A stretch of 64,000 nucleotides of DNA, from the NCBI GenBank assembly GCA_019241645.1, contig JAFAWQ010000026.1, positions 85,875 to 149,874 of the forward strand. The letters run 5' to 3'. Positions 59,363 through 64,000 of this stretch are shown here, one piece after another. The translations under genes were made by a program, and so were the position numbers. Positions within the stretch are counted from its first letter, which is position 1. Each line of letters starts with the position of its first letter. The notes beneath the pieces are model-generated. The model ran no database searches. It saw nothing but the letters and a program-made list of their open reading frames with translations, and was not told the DNA's origin. The DNA is from Alphaproteobacteria bacterium. GTDB taxonomy: Bacteria; Pseudomonadota; Alphaproteobacteria; Micropepsales; Micropepsaceae.

Positions 59363-60067
59363 ATGGCAAAGCAATCGAAGCGCTTCCGCAAGGCGTCAGA
59401 GGGCGTCGATACGGAGAAGGCATACGACATCGATCAGGCAGTCAAGCTGGTGAAGAGCCGGGCGACCGCCAAGTTCGATGAGACGATCGAGCTCGCGATC
59501 AATTTGGGCGTCGACCCCCGCCATGCGGATCAAATGGTCCGCGGCGTGGTGTCCCTTCCAAACGGCACGGGCCGCGCGCTGCGCGTCGCCGTGTTTGCGA
59601 AGGGAGCGAAGGCCGACGAAGCGAAGGCCGCGGGCGCCGACATCGTGGGCGCCGAGGAATTGGCTGAGCAGGTGCAGAAGGGCGACATCAATTTCGACCG
59701 CTGCATCGCGACACCGGACATGATGGGTGTTGTTGGACGTCTCGGTAAGGTACTTGGACCGCGGGGCCTGATGCCGAACCCGAAAGTCGGAACGGTGACG
59801 ATGGATGTCGTCAGCGCGATCAAGGACGCCAAGGGCGGAGCGGTAGAATATCGCGTGGAAAAAGCGGGCGTACTGCAGGCCGGCGTCGGCAAGGCCAGCT
59901 TCAGCGAGGATGCGATCGTGCAGAACGTCAAGGCGTTCGTTGACAGCGTTGTGAAGGCGAAACCGGCGGGCGCCAAAGGCACCTATCTGAAGAAGATTTC
60001 GATCAGTTCTACGATGGGCCCCGGTGTGAAAGTGGCGCTTCCCAGCGTGGGTGCTGCGTCGGCATAG
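59363..60067 (+). CDS. rplA: Ribosomal protein L1
   Basis: A 234-residue protein of the L1 stalk and, in many bacteria, translational repressor of the L11 operon. Clear L1 motifs: [53 protein letters not shown]. The ATG at 59363 follows GTAGGGGCG. Typical length. Confidence 0.97.
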   Translation: MAKQSKRFRKASEGVDTEKAYDIDQAVKLVKSRATAKFDETIELAINLGVDPRHADQMVRGVVSLPNGTGRALRVAVFAKGAKADEAKAAGADIVGAEELAEQVQKGDINFDRCIATPDMMGVVGRLGKVLGPRGLMPNPKVGTVTMDVVSAIKDAKGGAVEYRVEKAGVLQAGVGKASFSEDAIVQNVKAFVDSVVKAKPAGAKGTYLKKISISSTMGPGVKVALPSVGAASA

Positions 60068-60295
60068 GAGCAAACAGTTTCGGCTGGCGATAGCCGGAAA
60101 AACCTGTCCGAGACCGCTGGCGTCCTTAGGGGCTTAATCTCCAGCGCAGACGGGGTTCGGGTTTGAACCCTGGGGCAGGATTGGCGGCGGATTGGCAAAC
60201 CGTCGTCTGTCACAGGGCGAAGAAGCGGATCGTCACGCCTCTTCGGTTGGTCCGGTCTCAAGCGGAAACGCGGCGGACCGGAGAAGGAGAAGCAA
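60068..60295 (+). ncRNA. L10 leader (ribosomal protein autoregulation element)
   Basis: The 228 bases between rplA and rplJ hold no gene but show several paired segments. For example, GGTTCGGGTTTGAACC is at 60153-60168 and GCCTCTTCGG lies near 60237. This is where bacteria place the L10 leader that binds the L10-(L12)4 complex to control rplJL translation. Assigned by position and structure only; exact limits are not determined. Confidence 0.6.
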
Positions 60296-60811
60296 GTGGA
60301 GAAAGCCAAGAAAGCCGAGGTTGTTGAAAACCTGAAAGGTGTTTTCAGCGAAGCAGGCTCGGTGGTTGTCGCCCACTATTCCGGCATGACGGTGGCTCAG
60401 ATGAGCGCGCTGCGCGCGCGCATGCGGGCCGAAGGTGCCTCGTTTCAGGTCGCCAAGAACCGTCTTGCCATGCGTGCGTCGGAGGGAACGCCGGCTGCGG
60501 GCATCGCACATCTGTTCAAGGGGCCAACGGGAATTGCGGTAAGCAAGGATCCGATCGCGGCTTCGCGGGTGGCGGTGGCTTATTCAAAGGAGAACGACAA
60601 GCTCGTGATCCTGGGCGGCGTGGTCGGCGACAAGGCTCTGGATGTGAGCGGCGTGAAGGCTTTGGCCGAACTGCCATCACTGGATGAGCTCAGGGCCAAG
60701 ATCATTGGGCTGCTGCAGGCCCCTGCGACGAAAATCGCGGGTGTGCTCCAGGCGCCTGCCGGTCAGTTGGCTCGTGTCCTTTCAGCTTACGCGAACAAGG
60801 AAGCGGCTTAA
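60296..60811 (+). CDS. rplJ: Ribosomal protein L10
   Basis: A 171-residue stalk base protein that anchors L7/L12 dimers. Visible: [40 protein letters not shown], and [13 protein letters not shown]. The start is a GTG preceded by AAGGAGAAGCAA. Followed by rplL after 44 bases. Confidence 0.97.
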   Translation: MEKAKKAEVVENLKGVFSEAGSVVVAHYSGMTVAQMSALRARMRAEGASFQVAKNRLAMRASEGTPAAGIAHLFKGPTGIAVSKDPIAASRVAVAYSKENDKLVILGGVVGDKALDVSGVKALAELPSLDELRAKIIGLLQAPATKIAGVLQAPAGQLARVLSAYANKEAA

Positions 60812-60855
60812 GCGGCAACCCATCAACATTCGAACCCGAAAAAAGGAAAATTGAC

Positions 60856-61236
60856 ATGGCAAATCTGGAACAACTGGTCACTGATCTCTCTGGGCTGACG
60901 GTCATGGAGGCCGCCGAGCTGTCGAAGATGCTGGAAGAGAAGTGGGGCGTCTCTGCGGCGGCCCCGGTCGCAATGGCGGCCGCTCCTGGCGGAGGTGGCG
61001 CGGCCGCCGCGGCGGCAGTGGAGAAGACCGAATTCACTGTCGTTCTCACCGACGCCGGCGACAAGAAGATCAACGTCATCAAGGAAGTGCGGGCGATCAC
61101 CGGCCTTGGCCTGAAGGAAGCGAAAGACCTCGTCGAGGGCGCTCCCAAGGAAGTGAAGGCCGATGTGAGCAAGGACGAAGCCAACAAGATCAAGAAGCAG
61201 CTCGAGGACGCAGGCGCGAAAGTCGAGTTGAAATAA
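60856..61236 (+). CDS. rplL: Ribosomal protein L7/L12
   Basis: A 126-residue stalk protein. It has the N-terminal dimerisation region ([20 protein letters not shown]), an alanine/glycine-rich hinge ([14 protein letters not shown]), and the factor-binding domain [20 protein letters not shown]. The ATG has AAAAGGAAAA upstream. Present in four copies per ribosome, so its expression must exceed rplJ. Confidence 0.97.
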   Translation: MANLEQLVTDLSGLTVMEAAELSKMLEEKWGVSAAAPVAMAAAPGGGGAAAAAAVEKTEFTVVLTDAGDKKINVIKEVRAITGLGLKEAKDLVEGAPKEVKADVSKDEANKIKKQLEDAGAKVELK

Positions 61237-61295
61237 CAAGGAGGCGGAGCGGGTTGAAACGCCGCTCACGCGTACATATCTGGGACATCCACCCC

Positions 61296-61320
61296 CTCCG
61301 GAAGCGGGCCTTCCGGAGGC
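61296..61320 (+). terminator. Hairpin between rplL and rpoB, probable attenuator
   Basis: CCTCCGGAAG at 61296-61305 and CTTCCGGAGG at 61311-61320 form a perfect ten-pair stem around CGGGC, flanked by further weak pairing (CACC with GGTG). No long T run follows (GTGGGTGTTCTCG). It lies where E. coli has a partial terminator that lowers rpoBC relative to ribosomal genes. Confidence 0.65.
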
Positions 61321-61409
61321 GTGGGTGTTCTCGCCATTAGTGGATCGATAGTCGGGTTTTCCCGGCCCATTTTGGCCGGACAAATGGTACGGAAAAGGAA
61401 AGCGGCCGC

Positions 61410-64000
61410 ATGACACTCTCTTTCACTGGACGCAAACGGCTTCGCAAATACTTCGGCAAAATGGTCGAAGTGGCGGAGATGCCTAACCTCATCGAGGTTC
61501 AGCGCACATCCTACGATCAGTTCCTCCAGGTCGCAAAACCCGAAGGCGGGCGCCTGGATGAGGGGCTGGAGGCCGTTTTCCGTTCGGTGTTTCCGATCAA
61601 GGACTTCTCGGAAAATTCTCTACTCGAATATGTGGATTACCATTTCGAGGAGCCCAAATACGATGTCGAGGAGTGCCAACAGCGCTCCATGACCTATGCC
61701 GCGCCACTGAAGGTGACGCTGCGGCTCATCGTATTCGATACGGACCAGGAAACCGGCGCCAAATCGATCAAGGACATCAAGGAACAGGATGTCTATATGG
61801 GCGACATTCCGTTCATGACCGAAAACGGCACCTTCGTAGTGAACGGAACCGAGCGCGTGATCGTCTCGCAGATGCACCGCTCGCCCGGCGTGTTCTTCGA
61901 TCACGACAAGGGCAAGACGCATTCAAGCGGCAAGCTCCTCTTCGCTGCCCGCGTGATTCCCTATCGCGGTTCGTGGCTCGACCTCGAGTTCGACGCCAAG
62001 GATATCGTTCATGTCCGCATCGATCGCCGCCGCAAGCTGCCGGCGACGACGCTGCTCTACGCCCTCGGTCTCAGCCAGGAAGACATCCTGAATCACTTCT
62101 ATTCCAAGATTGCCTTCAAGCACACTAAGGACGGTGGCTGGACGACGCCGGTCGAGCCCAACTGGATGAAAAATGCCAAGGCGAATTCCGACTGGAAGAA
62201 CGCCAAGACAGGCGAGGTCATCGCGGAAACCGGCACCAAGATCACCCAGCGCATGCTGCGCAAATGGCATGACGACGGCGTGCGTGCTGTATCCTTGGCG
62301 GCCGACGAACTGGTCGGCCGCTATTCGGCTCTCGATATGGTCAACCCGGAGACGGGCGAGATTTATGTGGAGGCCGGCGACGAACTGACGGAAGCAAATC
62401 TGACGGAGCTGGTGGAAGCCGGGTTCCACGAAATCGATGTCATCAACGTCGATGGCATTACCGTGGGCGCTTACATCCGCAATACCATGGCCGTGGACAA
62501 GAACCACGGCCGGGAGCAGGCGCTGATCGACATCTACCGCGTCATGCGTCCGGGCGAACCACCCACACTAGACACGGCAGAAACCTTGTTCGGCCAGCTG
62601 TTCTTCGATTCGGAGCGCTATGATCTTTCCAGCGTCGGCCGCGTGAAAATGAACATGCGGCTCAACCTCGACGCGCCGGACACCATGCGCGTGCTGCGCA
62701 AGGAGGACATCCTCGCCATCGTCAAGGCTCTCGCCGACCTGCGCGATGGGCGCGGGGAAATCGACGATATCGACAATCTCGGCAATCGCCGGGTTCGCTC
62801 GGTGGGCGAGTTGATGGAAAACCAGTTCCGCGTCGGCCTGTTGCGGATGGAACGCGCCATCAAGGAACGCATGAGCGCGGTCGATATCGATTCCGTCATG
62901 CCGCACGACCTGATCAATGCGAAGCCGGTGGCTGCCGCGGTGCGCGAGTTTTTTGGCTCGTCGCAGCTCTCGCAGTTCATGGACCAGACGAATCCGCTGT
63001 CGGAAGTCACGCACAAGCGGCGCATGTCGGCGCTTGGCCCGGGTGGCCTCACGCGCGAGCGCGCCGGTTTCGAAGTGCGCGACGTGCATCCTACCCATTA
63101 CGGCCGCATCTGTCCGATCGAGACGCCGGAAGGCCCAAATATCGGCCTCATCAATTCGCTTGCGACCTACGCACGAGTGAACAAGTACGGCTTTATCGAG
63201 AGCCCGTACCGCCGCGTCGCGAACAAGCACGTGACCGACGAGGTCGTCTATCTCTCTGCAATGGAAGAGGCGAAGTACACCATCGCCCAGGCCAATGCGA
63301 CGATCGACGGCCGCGGACGCATCACCGACGAACTTGTGTCGTGCCGTACCGGCGGCAATTTCGTCATGACCACGCCGGACCAGGTCGAGTTCATCGACGT
63401 CTCGCCGAAGCAGCTCGTTTCGGTGGCGGCAGCGCTTGTGCCATTCCTTGAAAACGACGATGCCAACCGTGCGCTGATGGGATCGAACATGCAGCGGCAG
63501 GCGGTCCCATTGCTGCAACCCGAAGCACCGTTGGTCGGCACCGGACTAGAGGATGTCGTGGCACGCGACTCCGGTTCCGCCATTGCCGCTCGACGCTCAG
63601 GCGTGGTCGATCAGGTGGATGCCACGCGTATTGTGGTTCGCGCCACCGAAGAGACCGATCCGACAAAGCCCGGCATCGACATCTATCGGCTGAAGAAGTT
63701 TCAGCGGTCGAACCAGTCTACCTGCATCAACCAGCGTCCGCTGGTGAAGGTCGGCGACGCGATACAGAAGAGCGACATCATCGCGGACGGGCCTTCTACA
63801 CAGCTGGGTGAGCTCGCGCTCGGCAAGAATGCGCTCGTCGCCTTCATGCCGTGGAACGGCTACAATTTCGAGGATTCCATCCTCATCTCCGAGCGCATTG
63901 TGCGCGATGACGTCTTCACCTCGATCCATATCGAGGAATTCGAGACCATGGCGCGCGACACCAAGCTCGGGCCCGAGGAAATCACCCGCGATATTCCGAA
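61410..64000 (+). CDS. rpoB: RNA polymerase beta subunit (partial, runs off the window)
   Basis: The first 863 codons of the RNA polymerase beta subunit. It starts [20 protein letters not shown] with AAAAGGAA ten bases ahead of the [23 protein letters not shown] and [12 protein letters not shown] follow. The rifampicin region reads [20 protein letters not shown] then [11 protein letters not shown], with the usual susceptible residues at the main resistance sites. The Rif-region Ile/Leu before SALGPGG is Met. The gene continues beyond 64000. Confidence 0.98.
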   Translation, partial: MTLSFTGRKRLRKYFGKMVEVAEMPNLIEVQRTSYDQFLQVAKPEGGRLDEGLEAVFRSVFPIKDFSENSLLEYVDYHFEEPKYDVEECQQRSMTYAAPLKVTLRLIVFDTDQETGAKSIKDIKEQDVYMGDIPFMTENGTFVVNGTERVIVSQMHRSPGVFFDHDKGKTHSSGKLLFAARVIPYRGSWLDLEFDAKDIVHVRIDRRRKLPATTLLYALGLSQEDILNHFYSKIAFKHTKDGGWTTPVEPNWMKNAKANSDWKNAKTGEVIAETGTKITQRMLRKWHDDGVRAVSLAADELVGRYSALDMVNPETGEIYVEAGDELTEANLTELVEAGFHEIDVINVDGITVGAYIRNTMAVDKNHGREQALIDIYRVMRPGEPPTLDTAETLFGQLFFDSERYDLSSVGRVKMNMRLNLDAPDTMRVLRKEDILAIVKALADLRDGRGEIDDIDNLGNRRVRSVGELMENQFRVGLLRMERAIKERMSAVDIDSVMPHDLINAKPVAAAVREFFGSSQLSQFMDQTNPLSEVTHKRRMSALGPGGLTRERAGFEVRDVHPTHYGRICPIETPEGPNIGLINSLATYARVNKYGFIESPYRRVANKHVTDEVVYLSAMEEAKYTIAQANATIDGRGRITDELVSCRTGGNFVMTTPDQVEFIDVSPKQLVSVAAALVPFLENDDANRALMGSNMQRQAVPLLQPEAPLVGTGLEDVVARDSGSAIAARRSGVVDQVDATRIVVRATEETDPTKPGIDIYRLKKFQRSNQSTCINQRPLVKVGDAIQKSDIIADGPSTQLGELALGKNALVAFMPWNGYNFEDSILISERIVRDDVFTSIHIEEFETMARDTKLGPEEITRDIP

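Noticed and set aside
62568..63518. A 316-codon minus-strand frame inside rpoB
   Set aside because: Antisense to a highly conserved part of rpoB.

Overview
The window reads as one continuous, GC-rich, gene-dense bacterial chromosome segment. It most likely comes from an alphaproteobacterium. The evidence is the NDUFS4-type complex I subunit beside tRNA genes, the order TrmN6-like methyltransferase / glyQ / glyS, an RNase E with a long acidic insertion in its S1 domain, and the order tRNA-Trp / secE / nusG / rplKAJL / rpoB. The decaheme cytochrome plus outer-membrane barrel pair is compatible with an electroactive lineage such as Rhizomicrobium and relatives, but that placement is inference. 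No insertion sequence, phage, integrase or CRISPR array was seen.

Layout. 1-5815: translation genes (TrmN6-like tail, glyQ, glyS), an M20 peptidase homologue lacking two expected metal ligands, a DUF4242 protein, tRNA-Pro, a complex I accessory subunit and tRNA-Arg. 5857-30939: a large exopolysaccharide or surface glycan locus. It holds an initiating sugar-phosphate transferase, three glycosyltransferase-like genes, a flippase (Wzx-like), a polymerase/ligase (Wzy/WaaL-like), a chain-length protein, and a 983-residue SLBB export protein. It also has a HAD phosphatase / nucleotidyltransferase-kinase fusion / nucleotidyltransferase module, four COG1032-type radical SAM proteins, three methyltransferases, an amidohydrolase and a YdcF-like protein. 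The plus-strand run from 14797 to 28551 is a nearly unbroken chain of overlapping genes, so it is probably one operon. 30960-35367: an extracellular electron transfer operon (monoheme cytochrome c, ten-heme MtrA/PioA-type cytochrome, MtrB/PioB-type barrel).

35561-45218: peptide transporter, Nudix hydrolase, M48 protease with repeats, DsbA-like protein, thiS-thiG, then aroQ-accB-[sulfotransferase]-accC, a VapBC toxin-antitoxin pair and a lipoprotein. 45370-53273: RNase E, divergent from a cell-wall block (N-acetylmuramoyl-L-alanine amidase, PBP1A), plus a TonB-like protein. 53376-54860: a GLUG-repeat secreted protein whose start codon lies just behind a run of twelve G. 54861-55528: a gene-free stretch of short inverted repeats. 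55529-64000: prfB with its programmed +1 frameshift, a sulfotransferase-like gene, tRNA-Trp, and the secE-nusG-rplKAJL-rpoB operon running off the right edge.

The best candidate for an undescribed system is the glycan locus. Four radical SAM enzymes and three methyltransferases are translationally interleaved with polysaccharide export and with a module predicted to make a nucleotide-activated decoration. This suggests an unusually modified exopolysaccharide or lipid-linked glycan, possibly relevant to the neighbouring electron conduit.
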